A stretch of 21,467 bases of DNA from a virus. The notes beneath the pieces are model-generated. The model ran no database searches. It was not told where the DNA came from and worked only from the letters and a program-made list of their open reading frames with translations. Below, in pieces: positions 14,245 to 21,467 of the stretch. The position numbers and the translations under genes were made by a program. Numbering within the stretch: the stretch's first letter is position 1; every line of letters begins with the position of its first letter. The stretch covers positions 1 to 21,467 of the IMG/VR virus record IMGVR_UViG_3300006844_000049. One strand, given 5' to 3'.

Positions 14245-15239
14245 TGCCCGGTCAGTTCCGCGAGGTCGCGCAGATCGACAACCCGAACGTGCTGGAACTG
14301 TGGGGCGGGGCCGACGGCACACTCCCGTCGCTCTGGCTGGCGACCGGCGGGCGGCCCGATGCGGGCGGCGGCTCTTCCCGCATGTTTCGGCACGACGACG
14401 CGGCCGGCGACGCCGCCTGGGTCGACGACGGCGCGCCCGGCGGCGCGGAGACCCTGAACAAGATCCGCGACGGTAACGGCACGCTCTACTGCTTCCACGA
14501 GACAGACGGTCCCTGGATCGATTCGCGCCCGGTCGATGGCGGTGGCTGGTCCAGCATGTCCACCCCCGAGGATGACGACTTCGTGGGCGGGCGCGGCCTG
14601 GAGGTGGACGGCGACACCGTCTGGGCCGGGGGGTCGGCTGAGTGGAACGAGGGGGGCCGGAAAGGCCGCCTCTACAAGAACACCGGGGGCGGGTTTGAAC
14701 TTCAGCGCGAGATGACGCCCGGTCTCCTTTGGGAGATCGTGCGGGACGCTGCCGGGAACATTTGGGAGTTCTGGCACGAGGTGGGGACGACCGAAGCGGT
14801 GGCCTACCTCAACGGGACGGCCATCGAGGCCCCGACCTCGAACGTTGCGTGTGCCGCAGAGTTCGACGGCGAGATGTACGCGGGCGGCAACCACATGGGT
14901 GGGAACACGGTCTGGCGCTGGAACGGCAGTGGGTGGGGAGCCGTCCACACCATGGGCGCGTCGTCGCACATCGACCATCTGGTGGCGATCCCCCGGGAGC
15001 CGCCGGAGTTCTATGTGGTCGGCCACGATCCGTTCCAGGTCTACAAGAGCCTGGACGGGAACAGTTGGGAGGACCAACTGCTGCCCACGCTGCCGACGGG
15101 CACCGACACCAACCAACTGACGGCGCTGGGCTATTACAACGGGCGGGTCTGGTGCGCGTCGCGGGATGCGTCCATCGGGCGGTCGCGGATCTACGTGGAC
15201 AGCGCCGCGTCCCAAGACCTCTTGCTCCAGGTGATCTGA
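14244..15239 (+). CDS. Probable beta-propeller (Kelch/sialidase-like) virion protein
   Basis: The 331-residue product reads as repeated blade-like units of about 40-50 residues, each with a strand ending in a Trp/Tyr and an Asp/Gly turn: GTLYCFHETDGPWIDS, DTVWAGGSAEWNEGGR, NIWEFWHEVGTTEAVAYLNG, EMYAGGNHMGGNTVWRWNGS, FYVVGHDPFQVYKSLDGNSW, GYYNGRVWCASRDASIG. This is the look of a six- or seven-bladed propeller, a fold used in phage adhesion, host-surface recognition or nozzle proteins. No catalytic motif is secure. ATG at 14244 in a TGATG junction is preferred over the in-frame GTG nine bases earlier. It sits directly before the nozzle-like gene, one base apart. Confidence 0.72.
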   Translation: MPGQFREVAQIDNPNVLELWGGADGTLPSLWLATGGRPDAGGGSSRMFRHDDAAGDAAWVDDGAPGGAETLNKIRDGNGTLYCFHETDGPWIDSRPVDGGGWSSMSTPEDDDFVGGRGLEVDGDTVWAGGSAEWNEGGRKGRLYKNTGGGFELQREMTPGLLWEIVRDAAGNIWEFWHEVGTTEAVAYLNGTAIEAPTSNVACAAEFDGEMYAGGNHMGGNTVWRWNGSGWGAVHTMGASSHIDHLVAIPREPPEFYVVGHDPFQVYKSLDGNSWEDQLLPTLPTGTDTNQLTALGYYNGRVWCASRDASIGRSRIYVDSAASQDLLLQVI

Positions 15240-15240
15240 G

Positions 15241-16755
15241 ATGCCGACGAAGATCGAAGCCCGGCTGGTGGAAGCCCCCGGCGGCGGCGTGGTGCGCCAC
15301 GTCAACCCGCGCCACGTCCCTGACCAGAACTGGTCGAACGCGCGAAACGTGCGCTTCCCCACCGGGGGCGCGCGCATTCGCTCGACGGACGGCTACGCGC
15401 AGGTGGACCGGCTGTCACCGGCCGAGCCGATCGTGGTGCTCTGGTGGTACGTCAACCCGGATTCCTCCGAGCCGGCGCTCGTCACCATCACGACGAAGGG
15501 CGCCTGGTTCGGCCCGGTCGGCCAGCGCGACGTGATCCTCGACTACGGCATCGACACGCGGCTCATCACGGACGTGGTCACGATCGACCAGTACAAGAAG
15601 CATCTGATCTGGGCCGATGGCCGGAACGTGTACACGTGGCCCGGCGCGGGGCCGGCCATCCCGCTCGGCGTGGCCGGTCCCGGTGGTGCCGCGACCCTGG
15701 CCCCGATCGGCAAACTCGTCGAGATCCACAAGGACCACGTACTCATCGGGCATGTCACCGAAGACCCTGATCCCGAAGCGCCCGGCGCGAAGCCGTGGCG
15801 CGTGCAGTACTCCAAGGAAACTGATCCCTTCGACTGGACGAGCGACGAGGCCGGCTGGGTCGATTTTCTCGACGACTCGACGGGCATCACCGCGCTCAAG
15901 ACGTTGGGCGATCACTGCATCGTGCATAAGCCGAATCGGCTGGCGCGCATGCTCTTCATCGGGCCGCCGGAATACTACATCACCGAGGGGATTCCGGCCG
16001 ACGACGGCGCGATCAGCGCGCGGTCGCCCCTCTCCATCGGCGCGTACCAGTTCTACATGGGCCGCACTAATTTTTATCGGCTCGCGGCGTTCGCGGAGCC
16101 GATCGGTGATGGGATCTGGCCTGAAGTGGCCGATGCGATCGACTGGACGCAGTCGACCCTGATCTACGCGTACCGGCGCCTGGAGCATGACGAGGTCTGC
16201 TGGAAGATCCCGACCTTGGGCAGCGCCCAGCCCAGCCTGACGATCGTCTACAACTACCGGGACCAGACGTGGTCGCTGACAGACCACGATCCGGCGCTCT
16301 GCTTCACCGAGGTGCCGGGCGCCGCCGTGGCCGGGCTCGCGCCCCCGCTCGGGGGGACGCCGCCCCCGGTGCGCGGGCTCTTCGCCACGGTCGACGGGCT
16401 CACGCATGTCTACGGGGGCAAGACAGCCGGCGCGAATCCCATCCACGCCTGGGCCGAGTCGAAGCACTTCAGCGACGCGCTGAACCCCGCGCGCATCGTC
16501 GCGGCCCCCATCTACGCGAGCGGAACCGGCACGCTCCAGGTGTCGGTACGGGCGGCGATGGACCCGCGGACGCCGATGCCCGCGTGGCCGGCGCCGCGTC
16601 CCCTCGCGCTCGATCCCGCGCAGCACCGGCCATGGGTCAACGTGCGGGAGTACGGCCGACTCTGGCAGATCCGCATGGAGTCGAACGCGATCGACACCGA
16701 GTGGGAAGTGGCAGCGTACGGCGCGTCAGTGATCCCCGGAGGGTTCGCGCGATGA
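15241..16755 (+). CDS. Tail nozzle / DNA-stabilising protein
   Basis: The 504-residue protein begins with a signature of podovirus tail hub or nozzle proteins: a short N-terminal arm, HVPDQNWSNARNVRFPTGGA (25-44), then RSTDGYAQVD. The body is beta-rich and repetitive, as in propellers: KKHLIWADGRNVYTWPG, HKDHVLIGHVTED, WRVQYSKETDPFDWTSDEAG, GDHCIVHKPNRLARMLFIGP, FYMGRTNFYRLAAFAEPIGD, LTIVYNYRDQTWSLTD, THVYGGKTAG. These elements resemble P22 gp10- and T7 gp12-type stoppers that close the filled head below the adaptor (family knowledge). The end overlaps the next gene as ATGA. The weak AGGTGAT before the ATG and the one-base gap from the previous gene suggest coupling. Confidence is high for a tail structural protein, moderate for nozzle. 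Confidence 0.78.
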   Translation: MPTKIEARLVEAPGGGVVRHVNPRHVPDQNWSNARNVRFPTGGARIRSTDGYAQVDRLSPAEPIVVLWWYVNPDSSEPALVTITTKGAWFGPVGQRDVILDYGIDTRLITDVVTIDQYKKHLIWADGRNVYTWPGAGPAIPLGVAGPGGAATLAPIGKLVEIHKDHVLIGHVTEDPDPEAPGAKPWRVQYSKETDPFDWTSDEAGWVDFLDDSTGITALKTLGDHCIVHKPNRLARMLFIGPPEYYITEGIPADDGAISARSPLSIGAYQFYMGRTNFYRLAAFAEPIGDGIWPEVADAIDWTQSTLIYAYRRLEHDEVCWKIPTLGSAQPSLTIVYNYRDQTWSLTDHDPALCFTEVPGAAVAGLAPPLGGTPPPVRGLFATVDGLTHVYGGKTAGANPIHAWAESKHFSDALNPARIVAAPIYASGTGTLQVSVRAAMDPRTPMPAWPAPRPLALDPAQHRPWVNVREYGRLWQIRMESNAIDTEWEVAAYGASVIPGGFAR

Positions 16756-17258
16756 ACGCGGTCGACGAGCGCATCCAGATCCTGGCCGGCGGGGTGCGCC
16801 TCGTCCGACTGGAGGGCGACGACAGCGCGTGGCTGCGCGAGTACGCGCCGATCCTGCGTGTGGCCGCGAAGGATTTTCTGACGCGCGGGCATCAGCCCGG
16901 CGAAGCAACGCGCGTGGTCGCGGAACTCGATGACGCGCTCACGCACGGCGGCGCCGTGTGGCTGGTGGTGGATAGTCAATACCGGCTGCTGGGCTTCGCC
17001 TCCGCGCGCCTGCGGCAGGCCGCGTGGTCCGGGTCGCTCGTCGCGGAGTTCCCGTGCGCGTACATGTACCCGCGCAAGAGTCCGCGCGCAGCCTTTCCGG
17101 CGCTCTTCCGCGCGATGCTCGACTGGGCACGCGCGGGCGGCGCAACCAGTGCGTTCTACACCACGCGGCGCACCGAAGCACGCGCACTGCGGAAACTCAC
17201 GGGGGCCGTCCCGGTCGCGGCCATCTACGAGTTCCCGCTGGAGGCGTCCCATGGGTGA
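16752..17258 (+). CDS. GNAT-like (acetyltransferase-fold) protein in the tail operon
   Basis: The 168-residue product is alpha/beta. The N-terminal region has helices (SAWLREYAPILRVAAKDFLT), followed by GGAVWLVVDSQYRLLGFASA (a strand pair typical of GNAT beta2-beta4), VAEFPCAYMYPRKSPRAAFP (about 96-115), the helix ALFRAMLDWARAGGA, then SAFYTTRRTEARALRKL and a final strand VAAIYEFPLE. The order matches the GNAT fold, but the usual acetyl-CoA loop (Q/RxxGxG/A) is replaced by YPRKSPRAAFP, so catalysis is uncertain. Small GNAT-like genes recur next to podovirus tail genes. It may modify or merely structure a virion protein. ATG overlaps the nozzle stop (ATGA), and its own stop overlaps the next gene by eight bases. 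Confidence 0.66.
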   Translation: MNAVDERIQILAGGVRLVRLEGDDSAWLREYAPILRVAAKDFLTRGHQPGEATRVVAELDDALTHGGAVWLVVDSQYRLLGFASARLRQAAWSGSLVAEFPCAYMYPRKSPRAAFPALFRAMLDWARAGGATSAFYTTRRTEARALRKLTGAVPVAAIYEFPLEASHG

Positions 17259-18267
17259 TCTCTGGACGAAGTGGACGACGCCGCAGCAGTCGGGGGCGAA
17301 GTACAAGAACGTCGACCCGCTCCAGCACTACAAGCCGCAGCAGCAGGTGGTGGAGAACGCGCTGGGGCAATCGCTCGGCCAGGGCTCGTTCCAGGTCAAC
17401 AACCCGGCCGTCGGCCCGAACCAGTGGCAGACCGGCGCGGTCGAACAACTCGCGGGGATGCAGACCGCCGCGACCCCGGCGTTCGGCCAAGGCGTCCGCA
17501 CCACGCAGCAGACCATGGCCGGCAAGTTCCTCGACCCGATGCAGCAATCCGGCTTCGCGAACGTCGCGAAGGATCGGGGGTCGATCGCGGAGTCGCTGTT
17601 CGGCGGCGCCATGGCGAGTCCCGCGATGCAGGAAGATCCGCTCTACGGTTCGGCCGTGACCCGGGCGCAACAAGCCCGCGAGCAACAGCGCATCGGCACG
17701 CGCGCGGAAGCCGACGTCGGCGAGGCCCAGTGGAAGCAGTACGGCGAGGAACGCGGACTCCAGCAGGCTGCGATGATGCGCGCACTCGGGCTCGCGCCGG
17801 ATCTCGCGTCCGCGCTCTTCACCGGGGGCGAGGCCCTCCGGTCGGGCGAGCAGGAAGCGAACACGGCAGCGATGATGGCGAGTCTTCGCGCGCAGGGCTA
17901 CGACCAGGAGGCGATCAACCAGGCGATCAAGTACCTGGACATGGCATCGGGCAAGACCCTTGGGCCGGTGGTGGGCGGGGTGCCGGCTGTCGAGGCCGAC
18001 AAGTTCGCGTCGAACGTCTTCAAGGCATCGGGGTGCTGGGTCGCGGCAGCCCTCTACGGGGCAGAGACACCGGGATTCCGACTCGCGCGCTACTGGATCA
18101 TGGACGCGTGGCGCGGCCCGATGGCCGACGGCGCGCGCGCCCTCTACCGCCGGGGCGGGCCGGCGCTCGCCCGCGCGATCACGCGCTGGCCGGCGCTCGG
18201 CCGGCTGATCCGCCCATGGTTCGATCGCGCCATCGTGCGCGCGCTGGAGGCCCTGCGCCATGGGTGA
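17251..18267 (+). CDS. Ejection-type virion protein A with C-terminal CFI-box-like domain
   Basis: The 338-residue protein is Gln/Ala-rich and helical, without a signal peptide, as expected of internal virion proteins released with DNA. The N-terminal 250 residues parallel the next gene: MG-D/E start, PQQQV.E..LGQ.LGQ, NP.VGP..WQTGA, AGKFLDP, then QWKQYGEERGLQQAAMMRAL and LAPDLASALFTGGEALRSGE. From C262 a different domain begins: CWVAAALYGAETPGFRLARY followed by WIMDAWRGPMADGARALYRR and a helical RWPALGRLIRPWFDRAI end. This resembles the CFI-box C-terminal domain (CFIATAAYG..) known from bacterial and phage proteins. The start overlaps the GNAT-like gene through ATGGGTGA. Function in ejection is inferred from composition and position. 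Confidence 0.75.
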   Translation: MGDLWTKWTTPQQSGAKYKNVDPLQHYKPQQQVVENALGQSLGQGSFQVNNPAVGPNQWQTGAVEQLAGMQTAATPAFGQGVRTTQQTMAGKFLDPMQQSGFANVAKDRGSIAESLFGGAMASPAMQEDPLYGSAVTRAQQAREQQRIGTRAEADVGEAQWKQYGEERGLQQAAMMRALGLAPDLASALFTGGEALRSGEQEANTAAMMASLRAQGYDQEAINQAIKYLDMASGKTLGPVVGGVPAVEADKFASNVFKASGCWVAAALYGAETPGFRLARYWIMDAWRGPMADGARALYRRGGPALARAITRWPALGRLIRPWFDRAIVRALEALRHG

Positions 18268-19123
18268 GATTTTCAAGAAGTCGCAGACCGCGCCGCGCAC
18301 GACGCAGACCGATCCGTTCAGCAACCTGCGCCCCCAGCAACAGGTGGCCGAGGGCTACCTCGCCGGCCAACTGGGCCAGGATCGATCGGGCGCGATCGGC
18401 AACCCGTACGTGGGACCGAGCGCCCAGCAGACCGGCGCCCTCGACGCGATGCAGGGCTATCTCGGCCAGGCGCGCCCCGCGTTCAACCAGGGCGCCAAAC
18501 TCTTACAGCAAACGGCAGCCGGCGCGTACCTCGATCCAACGCAGACCGCGCAGTACCAACGGCTCAAGGCGTCGCAGATGGGGCTGGGCAACATGCTCTT
18601 CCGCGACACGGCCGGGCAACTCAGCGCGCGTGCGGCTGCGCGCGGGAACGTCAACTCCTCCGCGCGTCGACTCCAGCAGGTGGGGGCCGGCGGCGAGATC
18701 GCGGGCAACATCGGGCAGAAGGTCGCGGGCGCCGGCTGGGGCCAGTACGGCGCCGAGCGCCAGATGCAGGACGCGGCAGCCGGGAAAGCGATGGCCCTCG
18801 CGCCCAGCCTCGCGAAGCAGGTGTTCGGCGCCGAAGAGACGCTCCGCGCCGGGCAGCAGAAGGGCAACATCGACCAGATCCAGGGCATCCTCGCGTCGAT
18901 GGGGCTCGACCAGCAGAAGATCAACTCGCTGCTCCAGTACATGGGCACGGCCGCCGGCACGCCGGTCCCGTACGTGACCGGGCCGTCCTGGGTGGATCAG
19001 GCGAACGCGGCCTTTTCGAACTGGTCGCCCATGGGCCAGAAGGGCGGGGATGTTCAGCAGTCGTCAGGGGGGCCGACGTACCAGAAACTCGGCTCCGGGT
19101 CCGGTGGGTGGGGGTACATGTAG
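18260..19123 (+). CDS. Ejection-type virion protein B, paralogue of A
   Basis: The 287-residue, Gln/Ala/Gly-rich helical protein aligns along most of its length with the preceding gene: PQQQVAEGYLAGQLGQD, NPYVGPSAQQTGALDAMQGY, AGAYLDPTQTAQY, WGQYGAERQMQDAAAGKAMA, LAPSLAKQVFGAEETLRAGQ, then LASMGLDQQKINSLLQYMGT. It lacks the CFI-box-like extension and ends instead in a Gly/Ser tail (GGPTYQKLGSGSGGWGYM). The start overlaps gene A's stop by eight bases through ATGGGTGA, as at gene A's own start. Tandem internal proteins that assemble a channel for DNA entry are common in short-tailed phages; this pair probably forms such a layer. No enzyme motif is seen. It could also be a tail-needle or head-completion factor, less likely given the composition. 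Confidence 0.75.
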   Translation: MGEIFKKSQTAPRTTQTDPFSNLRPQQQVAEGYLAGQLGQDRSGAIGNPYVGPSAQQTGALDAMQGYLGQARPAFNQGAKLLQQTAAGAYLDPTQTAQYQRLKASQMGLGNMLFRDTAGQLSARAAARGNVNSSARRLQQVGAGGEIAGNIGQKVAGAGWGQYGAERQMQDAAAGKAMALAPSLAKQVFGAEETLRAGQQKGNIDQIQGILASMGLDQQKINSLLQYMGTAAGTPVPYVTGPSWVDQANAAFSNWSPMGQKGGDVQQSSGGPTYQKLGSGSGGWGYM

Positions 19124-21100
19124 ATGGCCGGCTACCCGCAGATCCCGCTGGCAGGAGGGCTCGCGCGGATCTTCGACTGGAAAAATCCCGACCGGGAATC
19201 CATCAATCTGTCGCGCCTGAACGCGCAGCAGTACCTCGCGGCGAACCCCGGAGACTACGAGGGCATGATCCGCACGTTCGGCCCCTCGATGGGGATGGGC
19301 GCGGACTACGGACGCATCCTCGAAAAACTCGACGCGGAGAACGAGCGGAAGCGCCAACTCCTCACCCAGATGCAGCCGACCTCGCAGTTCCAGCCGCGCG
19401 AGCAATCGTTCAGCATGACCGAGACCGGCGCGCCCCCGGAGAGCATGGCTGACCGCGTGTTCCCGGTGCCCCCGCCGCCGCCGCGCCCCGAATCGCCGGG
19501 CGAGACCCCGTCCTACGCGCGCACCGGCAGTGGCATCCGCACCTTCCCCGAAGCCCTCGCGGGACCGGATGAGCGCGGCCTCGCGCTGACCGAGCCGGAT
19601 CTGCCAGAGCCGCGCGCGTTCCTTCCAGAACCGAAGGAGTTCGGGGTCGAACCATCGGGCGCGTATCCGCGCCGGTCCCCGATCGAGTCCGGGGGCACGG
19701 TGACGACGCCGGGCAAGAGCCTGGAAGAGATCGTGCGCGCGGACCCGTCGATGGCGCGGCTCGCGACCGAGTGGTATCCGAAGCTGGAGCAGGCCGATCT
19801 GGAGCAGCGCGGCAATCGCGCCGCGCTCCAGTTCGCGCGCGCCGTGAACACCCGCGAGATGACCGTCGAGGAGGCGTACGACAAGCACGGCCAGGATCTG
19901 TCGCTCTCGCCGGCCGGGCTGAAAATCCTCGACGCGTACAAGGACCGGCTCGCGGCGAAGAAGAGCGAGATCCAACTGCGCCAGGACGAAGAGGCGCGCA
20001 CGTGGGCGCGGGAGAAGATCGAGCAACTCCGCAAGAGTGACGACACCGCGCATCACGACCTCGCGGACGCGCTGGAGTTCGGTCTCCAGAACAAAGAGTT
20101 CGGCACGATCTTCCACCAGGAACGGGAACTCGCCGCCAAGCGCGCCGAGGCCAAGGCGAAGCAGACCGAAGAAGCCGGCAAGATCGTCTGGCACGACGGC
20201 GTCCCGTATCGCACGGTGCGCGACGCGGATGGGACGATGCGGGTGGAACCGGTGTCAGGCGCCGCACCGAAGAAGCCTGAGATCGTCATGGTGGACAACG
20301 TGCCGTACCGGCCTATCCGCAACGACGACGGCTCGGTGCGGCTAGAACCGATCCCCGGCGTCCCGTCCCCGCGACTCGATCAGTTGAAGGGGCTCGACGA
20401 GGACACGCTGCTCTCGATCGTGCGCGCGCATCCTGATCCGCAGATGCGTGCGGATGCGCGCTGGGTGTACGACGAGAAACTCAAGGGCAAGAAGGAAGTG
20501 TCCGCGACGCAGGGCTCGGGCGCGGTGAAACCCACGCAGGCGTCGCTCGACAAAGACACGCTGCGCGCCAACATGATGGTCGCGCTCGACAACGTCAATC
20601 GCGCGGTGAAGGCGAATCCTGAGTTCGTCGAAGGCCCCATGTCGACCGTCTGGTGGACCGCATACAACATGCCGCCCGGGATACCCGGCGCGCAGGCTGC
20701 GGCCCAGGCGTCGCTGCCGAAAGGCTACGCAGCCTTCGCGGCCGATCTCGGCTCGTTCACGGCCGAGAAGATCCATGAACTGGCCGGCTCCGCGCTGACG
20801 GCCGGCGAGATCAAACGCTACACGGCGTTCCTGCCGAGTCCCGGCCAGGCGAAGGACGTGTTCTACGCGAACCTGCGCGTGGCGCGACGCACGCTCGCGA
20901 TTGCGGCGAAGTACCACCAGAAACGTGAGGCAGGCCTGTCGGACGAGCAGGCGCGCCGCGAGACGCGCGCGGAACTGGTCGCGAACCTGGAAGCCCTGGA
21001 GCAAGGCGGCGGTAAGAAGCCGGGCGCGACGCCTGCGCCAGGCGCGACACCGGGCTCACGATCCGGTGCGAAGACGTTCATGGACAAGACGGGCGGATAG
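19124..21100 (+). CDS. Large ejection-type (internal virion) protein
   Basis: The 658-residue protein begins directly after the previous stop (TAGATG). The N-terminal 90 residues are globular (PQIPLAGGLARIFDWKNPDR, AANPGDYEGMIRTFGPSMGM). A Pro-rich linker follows (PVPPPPPRPESPGE, about 112-130), then charged helices (190-350) with long Glu/Lys/Arg-rich heptads (KDRLAAKKSEIQLRQDEEAR, KRAEAKAKQTEEAGK). Next come two copies of a 26-residue IVxxDxVPYRxxRxxDG module at about 354-412 and a helical C-terminal region (480-625) with hydrophobic helices around LPKGYAAFAADLGSFTAEKI. A Gly/Pro tail ends the protein. Composition and position fit an internal virion protein delivered into the host during infection. 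There is no lysozyme, protease or polymerase motif. It is not assigned to a named family. Confidence 0.75.
   Translation: MAGYPQIPLAGGLARIFDWKNPDRESINLSRLNAQQYLAANPGDYEGMIRTFGPSMGMGADYGRILEKLDAENERKRQLLTQMQPTSQFQPREQSFSMTETGAPPESMADRVFPVPPPPPRPESPGETPSYARTGSGIRTFPEALAGPDERGLALTEPDLPEPRAFLPEPKEFGVEPSGAYPRRSPIESGGTVTTPGKSLEEIVRADPSMARLATEWYPKLEQADLEQRGNRAALQFARAVNTREMTVEEAYDKHGQDLSLSPAGLKILDAYKDRLAAKKSEIQLRQDEEARTWAREKIEQLRKSDDTAHHDLADALEFGLQNKEFGTIFHQERELAAKRAEAKAKQTEEAGKIVWHDGVPYRTVRDADGTMRVEPVSGAAPKKPEIVMVDNVPYRPIRNDDGSVRLEPIPGVPSPRLDQLKGLDEDTLLSIVRAHPDPQMRADARWVYDEKLKGKKEVSATQGSGAVKPTQASLDKDTLRANMMVALDNVNRAVKANPEFVEGPMSTVWWTAYNMPPGIPGAQAAAQASLPKGYAAFAADLGSFTAEKIHELAGSALTAGEIKRYTAFLPSPGQAKDVFYANLRVARRTLAIAAKYHQKREAGLSDEQARRETRAELVANLEALEQGGGKKPGATPAPGATPGSRSGAKTFMDKTGG
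20183..20260 (+). repeat. Internal VPYR module, copy 1
   Basis: A 26-residue unit starting IVWHDGVPYR, followed 21 bases later by a second copy at 20282-20359; 14 of 26 positions are identical by hand alignment. It looks like a small beta-hairpin pair of the kind used as a binding module. Confidence 0.75.
20282..20359 (+). repeat. Internal VPYR module, copy 2
   Basis: The second copy starts IVMVDNVPYR and ends RLEPIPG, against RVEPVSG in copy 1. The period is 99 bases (33 residues). Confidence 0.75.
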
Positions 21101-21101
21101 C

Positions 21102-21467
21102 ATGAACAAGGCCGCGTTCGACCGGATGCTCGCGGACCCGGAGTTTCAAGCCCTCCCGCTGCCTGACAAGCAGGAGGTGCTGAAGGCAGCGCGCGCAGGC
21201 ACGTACAACTACGTGGGCGAACGGCCGCCGCCGCAGGACACCGGTGCCGAGTCGATGGCCGCGCGTGATCCGCGCACGGTCGCGCCGCAGCCCGGCGTCA
21301 CGCCCGCGCCCGGCGTGCTGGAGGCGCCAACGAACGTCCGCACGGATGAACAGGGCCGCGTCGAGACGAGCCAGTTCGCGGACCAGGCCGCGCGCGCCGT
21401 CGAGGCCGAGTACCCGGGGCGCACGCGGGGGACGCCGCTCGGGCAACAAGCCGGGGAAGCCGTCGGG
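21102..21467 (+). CDS. N-terminal part of a further virion protein, truncated by the window end
   Basis: ATG one base after the preceding stop, with GGGCGGA upstream, opens a frame that is still open at the last base (122 codons visible). It begins MNKAAFDRMLADPEFQALPL, then PDKQEVLKAARAGTYNYVGE. This 'pEFxaLpxxdKxeVL' helical opening is common at the N-termini of large phage internal or ejection proteins. A Pro/Ala-rich linker follows (VAPQPGVTPAPGVLEAP), then helices with AARAVEAEYPG. Position after three ejection-type genes suggests a large member of the same set. Nothing enzymatic is visible in the part present. Confidence 0.78.
   Translation, partial: MNKAAFDRMLADPEFQALPLPDKQEVLKAARAGTYNYVGERPPPQDTGAESMAARDPRTVAPQPGVTPAPGVLEAPTNVRTDEQGRVETSQFADQAARAVEAEYPGRTRGTPLGQQAGEAVG

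Noticed and set aside
16269-16751. Long upstream extension of the GNAT-like frame
   Set aside because: This part lies inside the nozzle gene, is Arg/Gly-rich shadow sequence, and the ATGA at 16752 gives a clean start.
16930-17250. Upstream extension of ejection protein A's frame
   Set aside because: It overlaps the GNAT-like gene with Arg/Ser/Pro-rich shadow sequence; the ATG at 17251 matches the paralogue's start.

Overview
The window is a compact, GC-rich (roughly two thirds G+C or more by eye), entirely plus-strand block of tailed-phage virion genes. Genes are packed head to tail with ATGA, GTGA, TGATG or 8-35-base overlaps, and there is no tRNA, integrase, replication or lysis gene, so this is the structural half of a phage genome or of a prophage. 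The capsid protein resembles the SU10/DUF5309 class, and it is accompanied by an SU10-like adaptor, a nozzle-like protein and several ejection-type proteins with no tail-tube or tape-measure gene. This points to a short-tailed (podovirus-like) member of Caudoviricetes infecting a GC-rich bacterium. The sequence alone does not identify the host.

Layout: (1) 1-2105: the 3' end of an unassigned virion-type gene, then a terminase gene carrying only the nuclease domain. (2) 2096-6953: portal, small charged protein, scaffold and major capsid protein, the last with a very strong ribosome binding site. (3) 6954-7395: a compact region with a terminator-like hairpin, a 60-residue gene with a strong ribosome binding site, an overlapping frame and a second large hairpin. 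(4) 7396-8309: head-tail adaptor and a small proline-rich protein. (5) 8306-14244: an adhesion cassette of two fibre genes sharing a GDLIVG-type repeat, a stand-alone LamG lectin-like gene, and small proteins. Within it, about 10.7-11.7 kb has visibly lower GC. (6) 14244-16755: two probable beta-propeller proteins, the second resembling a tail nozzle. (7) 16752-17258: a GNAT-like protein. (8) 17251-21467: two tandem paralogous ejection-type proteins (one with an extra CFI-box-like domain), a 658-residue ejection-type protein, and the start of another gene that runs off the window.

Working model (inference): portal and scaffold nucleate the capsid, the terminase (ATPase part outside the window) fills it, adaptor and nozzle close it, the fibre/LamG/propeller proteins bind the host surface, and the 17.2-21.5 kb proteins are ejected with the DNA. 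The points most worth a second look are the nuclease-only terminase gene, the duplicated ejection genes with an unusual Cys-domain fusion, the frame switch and hairpins at 6956-7399, and the repeat-built, mosaic adhesion cassette.
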